Assembly (NCBI GenBank): GCA_046482825.1
Contig: JAWOEI010000081.1
Location: forward strand, 62,001-126,000
Direction of reading: 5' to 3'
Length of the DNA stretch: 64,000 bases
Source: M55B167 sp046482825
Lineage (GTDB): Bacteria > Verrucomicrobiota > Kiritimatiellia > RFP12 > UBA1067
The notes below the pieces were generated by a model that ran no database searches, had not been told where the DNA came from, and saw only the letters and a program-made list of their open reading frames with translations. Positions 9,857-17,914 of this stretch are shown in pieces (the first letter of the stretch is position 1; the number at the start of each line of letters is the position of its first letter). Made by a program: the position numbers and the translations under genes.

Positions 9857-11596
9857 CTAGTGCACCAATATCAGAGTGCCTTTAACCGGTGACGAGAAAT
9901 ATCTGGCATACAGATGATTCATTACGGAATCAACATCGCTGTCAGAAAGAGCGGTATCATAAACTACCAAACCCGCTATCTGACCATCCGTGCTGTTATA
10001 TCCGTTTTCAGCTCCCAGATATGTGACACTGTGACTGTTGACAACAAGCCCGGCGTTATTCTCTCTTCCCTCAAAGAAACCATCTTCATAAGCACTGTAG
10101 GATACATTTCTGTAGCCCATTAATCTGCCCCGCAGGGTTTTCCCTGCATGTCCGTTCACTGTATCAGCACTGCCATTCCATATTCCGGCCATGACAAACC
10201 ACTGCGAGGAATTTTCAGGAAGGAAGGGATAACGTGCAAAAGCTCCCTCTTCTGTACGTGAATGCAGTGCGACCTCTTTGTCAGCCGAAAGGAAATTACC
10301 CCAAACGGCTCCACCTATATTGTATTCTGAACGCAGACTATAACCAGAGACGGACACATCATCGTATTTCAGCACCATAAACCAGGTCAGGGTATTTGTA
10401 TTCAGGCAGGCGGCTGCCTCTATGGAGAGGTAATCGTTTTCATCTTTGCTGAAGGCGGCAACAGCCGAGGGTTCGGATGCTCCTATCATACCGTCATCTT
10501 TGAAGGATGGACGACGGCTCTTATCCCGTTGCAGAAAATCCTGCCGACCGCCTTCCGGAGCGCAATCAAGCCACAGCGCAATGTCTCCCGCGCTGTTAGT
10601 CACAACAGAGTCGTTCTGCAGGTTGATTACCAGATTATCTGTAACGGGCAAATCCCCATCCCGGTAAACAATGGACAAAGAATCCGCAGCATCCCAGTGC
10701 TGCTTTATTTCGGCGGCCGATAACGCACGCTGATACAAAGCGACCTCATCGATGCGTCCGTAAAAACCCATTCCCGGACTAATGGATGAATCTTCATAAC
10801 TTACTCCGCCAATGCCGAACGGTCCGGGCGGCTGAATGTCCTGGGTAGCCCCCCCGATGGCATTACCGGATTTGAGATCCGGGCTGTATGTCGTTCCCCG
10901 ATGTTCGCCGTTAACAAAAATAGACGCTTCATCATCTGTCCCCGGAGGATTCCGAGTGAAAACGGCGACCACATGATACCACTTCAGTCTGTCAACAGGC
11001 ACTTTGGGTGTTTCCAGTTTTGCCTCACTCCATTCTGCATCTTTATCAATTATGCGGGCAAACACCTCTCCGTTATGAACAGCGATATAATAACCATAGC
11101 GATAACTTATAAACGATGTGCCGTCGTTGTAACCCATTTTACCGCAGACCGCTTCCGGATACTTTTGTGTGCCTGATCTTGCGCAGCGAATCCAGCCCTC
11201 TATCGTGAAACTCCCGGTGCCGGGATTGAGTTGCATGGAATCCTCCACTGTCATATAAGCCCTGGCATTATAAAAATCAGGCGACTCTGAATTAAAAAAG
11301 ACAAGTCCATAATTGTATAACCCGAATCCGTCGAAGGCCACACCATCAAAGATTTCGGTGTACCGCGGCCCATTGACTGTCCGGCAGTCACCCGTGGAAG
11401 TTAAACTGGGAAACACCACACCTGTATAATTGCCGAGGTCTGAATAAAAATTTGTTTCGCTGTGTTCCGACAACCGGAAATACACGCTCGGCTGACTGTT
11501 TGAAACAGCCGCAGCATACTCACTTTCAACGGCGTAAACTGAATACGCACACAACAGACAGAGAGCAATCAACCCATTTACAACTCTACTTCTCAT
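9857..11596 (-). CDS. Secreted LamG/concanavalin-like domain protein
   Basis: About 579 residues. I choose the ATG at 11596, because AAGGTGG precedes it by 5-6 bases; the GTG at 11605 has no ribosome site. A signal peptide follows (GLIALCLLCAYSVYAVE). The first half is a LamG/laminin-G-like jelly roll: FTIEGWIRCARSG, KWYHVVAVF, ASIFVNGEHRG and the closing FYGRIDEVALYQRALSAAEI, which is the usual end of this fold. The second half looks like a second lectin-like domain (TLTWFMVLKYDD ... GQIAGLVVYDTALSDSDVD). Such proteins bind glycans outside the cell or on its surface. An upstream motif at 11702-11733 is shared with the FAD oxidoreductase gene. Confidence 0.75.
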   Translation of the reverse strand: MRSRVVNGLIALCLLCAYSVYAVESEYAAAVSNSQPSVYFRLSEHSETNFYSDLGNYTGVVFPSLTSTGDCRTVNGPRYTEIFDGVAFDGFGLYNYGLVFFNSESPDFYNARAYMTVEDSMQLNPGTGSFTIEGWIRCARSGTQKYPEAVCGKMGYNDGTSFISYRYGYYIAVHNGEVFARIIDKDAEWSEAKLETPKVPVDRLKWYHVVAVFTRNPPGTDDEASIFVNGEHRGTTYSPDLKSGNAIGGATQDIQPPGPFGIGGVSYEDSSISPGMGFYGRIDEVALYQRALSAAEIKQHWDAADSLSIVYRDGDLPVTDNLVINLQNDSVVTNSAGDIALWLDCAPEGGRQDFLQRDKSRRPSFKDDGMIGASEPSAVAAFSKDENDYLSIEAAACLNTNTLTWFMVLKYDDVSVSGYSLRSEYNIGGAVWGNFLSADKEVALHSRTEEGAFARYPFLPENSSQWFVMAGIWNGSADTVNGHAGKTLRGRLMGYRNVSYSAYEDGFFEGRENNAGLVVNSHSVTYLGAENGYNSTDGQIAGLVVYDTALSDSDVDSVMNHLYARYFSSPVKGTLILVH

Positions 11597-11701
11597 ATTA
11601 ACCACCTTTCAACAAGCTTAAAACACTGATAACAGTCGGCATGTTTATATGTTAAACTGCAGACACAGACGCAATCAAAACATATTCATCGCAGAAACAG
11701 A

Positions 11702-11733
11702 GCATTCATAGCACAAATGTAACAGAAATATGA
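11702..11733 (-). promoter_or_regulatory. Upstream motif shared with 19475-19505
   Basis: The plus strand reads GCATTCATAGCACAAATGTA and continues ACAGAAATATGA. Within the first 28 bases it differs from the copy at 19475 at only three positions. This copy is about 106 bp upstream of the LamG gene start, and the other about 60 bp upstream of the FAD oxidoreductase start, both on the same strand as the gene. A common operator or promoter for the carbohydrate locus is an inference. The AraC-family regulator at 15238-16098 is a candidate binder. Confidence 0.45.
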
Positions 11734-11822
11734 ATTGATGCGTGATTGCGGCAGTGCGCCATCGCGCAAGTATTTATTTTTTCAAACAAACGGCATAAGA
11801 TGGAAAACCCGCTACACAAGGA

Positions 11823-13154
11823 TTACCTCTTGAAACGACAGGGGCCTTCCAACAGGTTTTTCATTTTTCTGCGGGTTTCAGGTTTATAGTTGTTATAATC
11901 CACAACTTCCATACAGATACCATCGGCTCCCTCCTCCCAGGCAATCCGCAGAAGTTTTTCCGCGACAGCGTCCTGTGAAAGCCCTGTCGCCTTCTGATAA
12001 GACGGCATTCCCCGCTTTATGAAATCATAAGCCTGGACAGGGAAGAACACTTGACACCTGTCATCGCAGAAGCTGATGATATTTCTGTAAATTTTACGCG
12101 TACTTGCAAAAGCATGTCTGCGATCCCAGGAAACCCCCATCACCACAACCGCATCGACAACGCCCTCATCAACAAGTCTTTTCCAGTCGACACCGCTTCT
12201 TAAAAGAGTAGCATCCGGTTCATCATTAAGCATACCGACAGGCTTAACGCCTATCATCAGGCGGATATTACGTCCCGAAGCATCCAGACGTCTGCGCAGA
12301 GCCACAAACCAGTCGTGGGTGGTTTCCGCAATAAATGCGCACCACTGAGGGTCATTCGCATCCTCAGGCGGTTCTGAGCCGTATCGCTTCCTCCAACGGG
12401 CAATCTCTGGTTCAACATACTCGAACCGCGGTCCCCAAGCTCCATTACGCCAGGTGTCAATCATCATGTGGTCAATGCCCCGCTCCGTCATCTCATCCAC
12501 AAGCCTCAGCTTATGTTCAACAACTTCGGGATAGGCCAGGCTGCATCGACCGGCCCATACCCTGCCGGATCGGGTAACACCCCAATACTGCGGATGTTCA
12601 AAATTCCACGCTCCGAAAGTCCAGCTTTTCCAATGCGTCTCTTCAAATGGCCAATGCACACCGGCACTCATAGTGCGTCCTTTAATCACCTTCATCATAT
12701 TGCGCAGGATATCGGGCTTCGCCTCATAATAACGCAGCCACCCCTGCACTGGACGGTTTTCGGGGAGACGCCGTTTATCAAGCGGACTCTGCACCCACGG
12801 ATACTTTTCCTCCTTGCTCTGATAACGCATGGTCGCACCGGAACAGGGACGCCACAGGATTGTCCGTGCCCCTGTTTCAACCACATGGTCCAATACTTTG
12901 ACGCACCCCTCCGCTGTTTCCGTATCGAACATCATCGCACCCTTGCGGGAGGGATGCTCGATGCCGGAAAAATCATGGTGATCCACAAACGCGATTGATT
13001 CAAAACATTCCGCAGATCTAAGAGAACATGCAATGAGCGACAATAATAAAAACACGCAACATCGCTGCCCGCAAAATCTTATCTTTAAAATCCAGTGTGA
13101 AAAAGTACTTGGAATCGCTTTAAGATGGCCGGTTTTCAATTTTTCATTCCCCAT
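11823..13154 (-). CDS. Secreted family-10-like glycoside hydrolase (GHL10-type TIM barrel)
   Basis: A 443-residue protein with a long, basic N-terminal region and a hydrophobic core (CCVFLLLSLIACSLRSAE), a signal peptide with an extended n-region ending near residue 50. The mature part looks like a TIM-barrel hydrolase of the DUF187/GHL10 sort: GVHWPFEETHWKSW, a strand with HMMIDTWRNG, the acidic pair in FEYVEPEIARWRKRYG, RLMIGVKPVG, DAVVVMGVSWDRRH, and a C-terminal ADGICMEVVDYNN. The exact catalytic residues cannot be fixed by eye. It lies upstream of the LamG gene on the same strand (226 bp), in the secreted carbohydrate locus. The start could be later if the long leader is not real. Confidence 0.6.
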   Translation of the reverse strand: MGNEKLKTGHLKAIPSTFSHWILKIRFCGQRCCVFLLLSLIACSLRSAECFESIAFVDHHDFSGIEHPSRKGAMMFDTETAEGCVKVLDHVVETGARTILWRPCSGATMRYQSKEEKYPWVQSPLDKRRLPENRPVQGWLRYYEAKPDILRNMMKVIKGRTMSAGVHWPFEETHWKSWTFGAWNFEHPQYWGVTRSGRVWAGRCSLAYPEVVEHKLRLVDEMTERGIDHMMIDTWRNGAWGPRFEYVEPEIARWRKRYGSEPPEDANDPQWCAFIAETTHDWFVALRRRLDASGRNIRLMIGVKPVGMLNDEPDATLLRSGVDWKRLVDEGVVDAVVVMGVSWDRRHAFASTRKIYRNIISFCDDRCQVFFPVQAYDFIKRGMPSYQKATGLSQDAVAEKLLRIAWEEGADGICMEVVDYNNYKPETRRKMKNLLEGPCRFKR

Positions 13155-13336
13155 TTTTCATTCATTTTAACGCAGACTTCACCCGCGGCACTTCCAGATT
13201 CATTGTCCATACAGCTTTGTCTATATACCATTTGTTCATCACGCGGAGTAGCATTATATACACGTTGTTCAGCCGGATTGATTCGATTACAAAACGGATT
13301 TACACAAGCATCGATTTATCGCAGAGTAAAGACATC

Positions 13337-14971
13337 TCAGTTCTGCCTCTCGTTGTAGTGCCCGAACAATTCTGAACGTGATGGAGGTTGCGGCAATCCA
13401 TCCGGATATCCAAGTCCGCACTCAAAATCCAATATTTTGCCATGAAAACGCTTTCCGCTTTTGGCACTGCCTAACATAATTGAAGCTCCGGACTCGTAAT
13501 TCTGTGTTGCATTGCCGCTGAACTGCACATCAAACTCGCCATTCACATACAAACGCAGCGTCCCATCCCGATCCCTAACGCCCACGATCTCCATCGGAAC
13601 ACCGGTTGAAACCTCATATCGCGCTTCGATCGGAATATGAATATCCTGCGGATTTCTGGCACTGAACACGGGCTTGCCGTTCGGACGTATATAAAGCTGC
13701 CACCGCGGAGGTCTGCCAGGAATTAGTGCGCAGGCAATCATCTGTGCCTCACCGGCATAAACTTTCTCCGCCACAAATCTGACTCGCACAAAAAAAACTT
13801 CTCTGCCAAAATCAAGATCGTCAGGTTGATAAAAAAACATCCCGCTGCCTGCCTGTTCCGCGCCTGTGATGCGTTTACCGGATGCGCTGACAAGCATAGC
13901 TTTATCGACGCCGCGCTTCAGTCGGGCTGCCACAACACTCCCGGCAACCCGCGATTGTGATTCCGAGACATCACAAACAACCGGATGCCGATATTGTTCA
14001 TCTGTACTCACGCTAACTCTGTAAAGTTTATAGAAACCGCTCTGATTATTTTCGTAAACCAATTCCCTGCCGTCAGGCGACCAGCAAGGATTCTTTGAGT
14101 TGCCTCCGCCGGTTTCCAGACATTCCGTTCTCCCCGAAAACAGATCTTGAACAAAAACGCCCCAACCCGGATCACCTTTTTTAAAGCCAGTAAACGCTAT
14201 CAACCTGCCATCGGGCGACCAGCGTGGAGCATAGGCATTCATTTCCGGCGGTGTAAGATAGACAACCGGCTTGAGATCGTTTATCGGAGCAACACAAATT
14301 CGCCAGTTTTCAAACACCCCTTCCAGCTGCGTCCAGAGAAGAATTTTCCTGTCGGGAGAGAGCGAGGGCTGAATAGCACCGCCCTTTATTCCGCACCCCG
14401 GAAAATCAACAATTTTTTCCGATGTACCTCCACCATCAAGAGATATCCGGGCAATATACGCACCGTTGCCCATCTTAAAATATCCTTTAGTCGAGGCATA
14501 ATAAACAGCATTGCCGGAAATATCCACCCATGGCGTATAATCACGCCAACGCCCGTTGGTCAGATTTCTTATTTTTCCGTTCTGCCAGTGATAAAGATTA
14601 TACCCGTTTTCCGATCTGCTCTCCACCGCCTGGGCAGCAGTTTCCACATGATGTCCATAGGCATATACGATGCCGCCGTCGGATGTCCAGCACGGATAAC
14701 AAGCGTGCCCGGGACCGGAGACAACTTCCTGTAATCTTTTGTTTTTGATATCCAGCACGGCAATGTCATTATCTCCATGCCGATCGGTCTGAAAAACAAT
14801 TCTTTCACCATCTGGCGACCATACAGCCTCTGTGTCATTGCCAGCTCCTGCAGTTAAGGGTTGCGGAACACCAGTACTGACCCATCCTCTACTCTGCTTA
14901 AACCGGCACCCACAGAGTGTTACAACCAACATGACAAAGCAGATTCGAAGGCTTTCCCCTATTTTCAACAT
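13337..14971 (-). CDS. Lipoprotein with TolB-like beta-propeller and C-terminal lectin-like domain
   Basis: A 544-residue protein. The signal ends in VVTLCGC, a probable lipobox with Cys22 as the lipid site. Propeller repeats of the WD40/PD40 type follow: EAVWSPDGERIVFQTDRHGD, SLSPDRKILLWTQ, APRWSPDGRLIAFTG, NPCWSPDGRELVYENNQSG, each with the Ser-Pro-Asp-Gly turn. The C-terminal 180 residues look like a concanavalin/LamG fold (TLRLYVNGEFDVQFSG ... GKRFHGKILDFECGLGYPDG). AAGGAG sits 5-6 bases before the ATG. The likely role is surface binding of ligands, or scaffolding of enzymes encoded nearby; no catalytic residues are recognisable. Confidence 0.7.
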   Translation of the reverse strand: MLKIGESLRICFVMLVVTLCGCRFKQSRGWVSTGVPQPLTAGAGNDTEAVWSPDGERIVFQTDRHGDNDIAVLDIKNKRLQEVVSGPGHACYPCWTSDGGIVYAYGHHVETAAQAVESRSENGYNLYHWQNGKIRNLTNGRWRDYTPWVDISGNAVYYASTKGYFKMGNGAYIARISLDGGGTSEKIVDFPGCGIKGGAIQPSLSPDRKILLWTQLEGVFENWRICVAPINDLKPVVYLTPPEMNAYAPRWSPDGRLIAFTGFKKGDPGWGVFVQDLFSGRTECLETGGGNSKNPCWSPDGRELVYENNQSGFYKLYRVSVSTDEQYRHPVVCDVSESQSRVAGSVVAARLKRGVDKAMLVSASGKRITGAEQAGSGMFFYQPDDLDFGREVFFVRVRFVAEKVYAGEAQMIACALIPGRPPRWQLYIRPNGKPVFSARNPQDIHIPIEARYEVSTGVPMEIVGVRDRDGTLRLYVNGEFDVQFSGNATQNYESGASIMLGSAKSGKRFHGKILDFECGLGYPDGLPQPPSRSELFGHYNERQN

Positions 14972-15237
14972 ATATTCTCCTTGAAATTCATTTTTTTGTT
15001 TTTTGTGTACGTTTTTTGTAGCATCCGCTCATAGAGCGACCTCTACATTTCACTGCACGGAGTGCTACTACTAACTGGATATTGGGTTGCGGGCAACGCT
15101 CACGCCAAGTTCTTTGCGCTCTTTTACATGCCACGACGTAGCCCCGCTTGCGGGCGTAGATGGGTGGATAATTATCAGCGTAGCAACAACTTCTCTGCGA
15201 TCTCTGCGCCTCTGCGAGGAATACTCTTATAATAAAA
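14972..15237. other. Spacer with degenerate 7-bp word repeats
   Basis: No gene is seen here. At 15192-15220 there are tandem CTCTGCG-like units (TCTCTGCGATCTCTGCGCCT, then CTGCGAGGA), very like a block at 34863-34894 in another spacer. A short hairpin GTTGC-GG-GCAAC lies near 15086, and GGGTTGCGxGCAAC recurs near 34918. These blocks look like dispersed intergenic repeats. No ribosome site or Met-led coding potential stands out. Confidence 0.5.
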
Positions 15238-16098
15238 CTACAACGTCTTTGAGATACGGTCTTTACCGGGAGAGCAGCCATGCTGCCGCCGATAGAGACG
15301 GATGAAATAGTTAGGACTGGCGAATCCGCTTAAGTAGGCGACATCAGACACATTCAGAGTGCTGTCAGCCAGCAGCAGCTCAGCGCGGTTCATACGGGCC
15401 TGTGTAATGTAATTACTGAACGAAAAATTATCATAAGTCTTAAAAAGTCTTGAGAGATGATTGGGATGAAGCTGCAGAGCATCCGCAACCCTCTGGCGGT
15501 CAAGCGGCTCCTGCAGATGTTCATCCACATAATGACGCGCAGCCTGCCAATGCTGCCAGGCCTTGCCGCCGGTCTGAACAGCGTCATCACTCCGTATCAA
15601 CAAAGAACACTCGGCGAGAAGAAGGTTGACCGCAGCTCTTTCACGCAACAGAGAAAATGCATTATCCCCCGGTTTATTCAGAAGCTCAAAAAGCGAGTCG
15701 GCAAGAATTCCGGCCAGAGCTGCTCTTTCATCTGCAGCCAGCATCCGGGTATGCCAGCATTCATCATCCTGAACCGCTTCCATAACATAGAGACGTGTCA
15801 GTTTTTTGTGAAAAATCAGCCCCAGTGTCTGATAGGAACGCGCCGGGTCAGCCTTAACCCAGTATGTTGCAGGAACATAAATGCCTTCTCCGGGTTTTAG
15901 AACAATCCTCCGGATTCCATCACATCCTGTGACCTGAAATGCGGCAGCACCACGCAGAGTTGTTAAAAGACGCGGAGCATTGACGATAGATACATTATCC
16001 GGAATGCCACAACGTGAAGCCCGAGCATACTCCAAGTGCGTCAGTCCTCCCTGACTGACGACATCCTTTACAGCTTTTATGGGTATAGTACGGATCAT
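15238..16098 (-). CDS. AraC-family transcriptional regulator
   Basis: A 286-residue regulator. The N-terminal 160 residues look like a cupin-type sensing domain (GEGIYVPATYWVKADPARSY). The C-terminal 100 residues hold the two AraC/XylS helix-turn-helix motifs: DRQRVADALQLHPNHLSRLF and LNVSDVAYLSGFASPNYFIR, the latter with the family signature for the second HTH, ending RRQHGCSPGKDR. Such proteins usually activate sugar-use genes when a ligand binds the N-terminal domain. It lies between the TolB-like lipoprotein and the Na+/solute symporter genes, all on the minus strand, so it is a good candidate regulator of this locus, possibly through the motif repeated at 11702 and 19475. Confidence 0.85.
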   Translation of the reverse strand: MIRTIPIKAVKDVVSQGGLTHLEYARASRCGIPDNVSIVNAPRLLTTLRGAAAFQVTGCDGIRRIVLKPGEGIYVPATYWVKADPARSYQTLGLIFHKKLTRLYVMEAVQDDECWHTRMLAADERAALAGILADSLFELLNKPGDNAFSLLRERAAVNLLLAECSLLIRSDDAVQTGGKAWQHWQAARHYVDEHLQEPLDRQRVADALQLHPNHLSRLFKTYDNFSFSNYITQARMNRAELLLADSTLNVSDVAYLSGFASPNYFIRLYRRQHGCSPGKDRISKTL

Positions 16099-16195
16099 TG
16101 TTTATGAGATACGAATTTCGGAATAAGTGAAACGCTACGCTCTGTGTAATGTAGAGCAACATCCAACAAACTCACATAGCATACCAAACAAAAAA

Positions 16196-17725
16196 TTAGT
16201 TGTCATCAGCCCGGCCTGCGAAACAAACGAGAAAACTTAATCCTCCTCCAAGCACCATCCACCAGGGCCAAGCCAGTTTCAATGCGGATCCTGACAGCAG
16301 ACGGGTCCAATGCGGCATGATATAGGGCTGCACCAGCAGCACAATGAGTGCTCCGACCCACAAAGCCGCCACGGCGGAACGCTGATTACCGCGCTTTGTC
16401 GCGATGGCAGTAACAAAAACCCCGAACAGTCCGGCATACGAAAATGTGAGCACTCCCAGTGCAAAATCAATCAGGCGCTGACCACCGGCCTCCTGCAGAA
16501 ACACAGCGGCAATGGAAAAAAGAGTGAGAGCACCGCCCATAAACATCACAAACCAACGTGACTGCCTGAGTTCCAGCCGCCTGTTCGCATCTGAATCAAG
16601 TCTGGGCTGTTCTCTGTTTTTACGCAGATTCTCACGAGCCACACTGGCCAATGAATTCACCGCCGAATCAAAACTGCTCATCGATGCTGCCAGCATACCG
16701 GCCAAGGCAAGACCGAGAGCGCCTGCAGGCAGTTCATGCAGAATAAAAAACGGAAACACCTCTTTTGACCCCTCAGGCAAAGCCGCAGGAGCATACTGCC
16801 CCATTAAATCCGGACACTGATAAAATATATACAGCAACGCACCGATCACAAGAAAAAGCATAACTATAGGCACTTGGATAAAACGGGAAACGATCATTGA
16901 AACAGCAGCCTGTCGTGGAGACCTGCATGTAAGCAGACGCTGAACGTTGTCATGGCAGCAACCATACTGCGCCACTGTAAGCAATGCGTATGCACCGCCA
17001 GCCGCCCAGATTGTATAAGGATTATCAAGACTGAAATCAAAATTCCACAACTGCAGTTTGTTACCGCCCGGCGCCCCGCGCAGCACTTCCGTAATCTCCG
17101 AGAACGCCAAAGGTATCCGGTTCATTAAAATGCAGATACAAAAAACCGCCGCACCGACCAAAATAAGCACCTGCACGACATCGGTCCAGATCACCGCCTG
17201 GATGCCGCCGCATACCGTATAAAGGGTGGCGACAGCTCCGAGAATAACAATGGATGTGATCAGAGGAAATGCCTCTATCGATCCGAACACTGTCATCGAA
17301 ACCACAATTGATGCAATAAAATGACGCGCACCTGCAACCAGCAGCGTCCCGACGACAAAAAACCAGGATGCTGCGCTCTCGGCATCCGGCCCGAAGCGTT
17401 CACGCAGATAACCGTAAATCGTCATGGTGCCGGCACGGTAGAGGACAGGCACAATACACAGAGCGGCAATCACACCGCCAATCGTACTGCCTATCAGCAG
17501 AAGCATCCAGGTCAGATTGCCGGTGTAGGTGACCTGCGGCACTCCCACAAAGGTGCCGGCACTGAGGGCTGTGGCTGCTACTGAAGCAGAGGCCGCCCAC
17601 CAAGGCATATTGCGGTGTGAGAGAAAAAAACCTTCGGTATCATCGGTTTTTGATGAAAGCCGGAAACCAACACCTATCAGCCCTGAAAAGAACAAAGCGA
17701 TAATTAACCAATCCAAAATATGCAT
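16196..17725 (-). CDS. Sodium:solute symporter (SSS family)
   Basis: About 509 residues with 13 predicted membrane helices. The start is taken as ATG 17725 (MHILDWLIIALFF), because SSS proteins begin just before the first helix; GTG 17761 and ATG 17755 lack ribosome sites and would add an odd leader. Family features: FFLSHRNMPWWAASAS (loop 1 into helix 2), ATALSAGTFVGVPQ, TVCGGIQAVIWTDVVQ, and AGMLAASMSSFDSAVNSLAS, the conserved Ser-rich helix of the Na2 site. It should import a sugar, sialic acid, uronate or similar solute using the Na+ gradient; the substrate is not readable. It lies beside the AraC regulator and an FAD oxidoreductase, which may process the imported or surface compound. Confidence 0.85.
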   Translation of the reverse strand: MHILDWLIIALFFSGLIGVGFRLSSKTDDTEGFFLSHRNMPWWAASASVAATALSAGTFVGVPQVTYTGNLTWMLLLIGSTIGGVIAALCIVPVLYRAGTMTIYGYLRERFGPDAESAASWFFVVGTLLVAGARHFIASIVVSMTVFGSIEAFPLITSIVILGAVATLYTVCGGIQAVIWTDVVQVLILVGAAVFCICILMNRIPLAFSEITEVLRGAPGGNKLQLWNFDFSLDNPYTIWAAGGAYALLTVAQYGCCHDNVQRLLTCRSPRQAAVSMIVSRFIQVPIVMLFLVIGALLYIFYQCPDLMGQYAPAALPEGSKEVFPFFILHELPAGALGLALAGMLAASMSSFDSAVNSLASVARENLRKNREQPRLDSDANRRLELRQSRWFVMFMGGALTLFSIAAVFLQEAGGQRLIDFALGVLTFSYAGLFGVFVTAIATKRGNQRSAVAALWVGALIVLLVQPYIMPHWTRLLSGSALKLAWPWWMVLGGGLSFLVCFAGRADDN

Positions 17726-17814
17726 ATAAAGCCCAATAATCACATTAAGCAGCATAGCCACATAATCTTTTAACTACTAAAAAGCAAAGTGGTTGCTGCG
17801 CAAATATTTAGCCC

Positions 17815-17900
17815 GCGAATCTCCGCGAATATTGCACTTTAAATTTTTCCTCCACGTTTATGCGGGGAAATAATTCCCTTATCTATTCGCGGAGATTCGC
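17815..17900. repeat. 17-bp perfect inverted repeat with 52-base loop
   Basis: GCGAATCTCCGCGAATA at 17815-17831 is matched by its exact reverse complement at 17884-17900. Just past the right arm the word TTCGCAGGTTAAA (17896-17908) recurs identically at 27845-27857 in the queA-nadB spacer. The element lies between the symporter start and the end of the FAD oxidoreductase gene. On the minus strand it could fold as a long hairpin between the two genes and limit read-through, but the arms are 52 bases apart and no T-run follows. It is best called a dispersed intergenic element. Confidence 0.6.
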
Positions 17901-17914
17901 AGGTTAAAAAAAGT

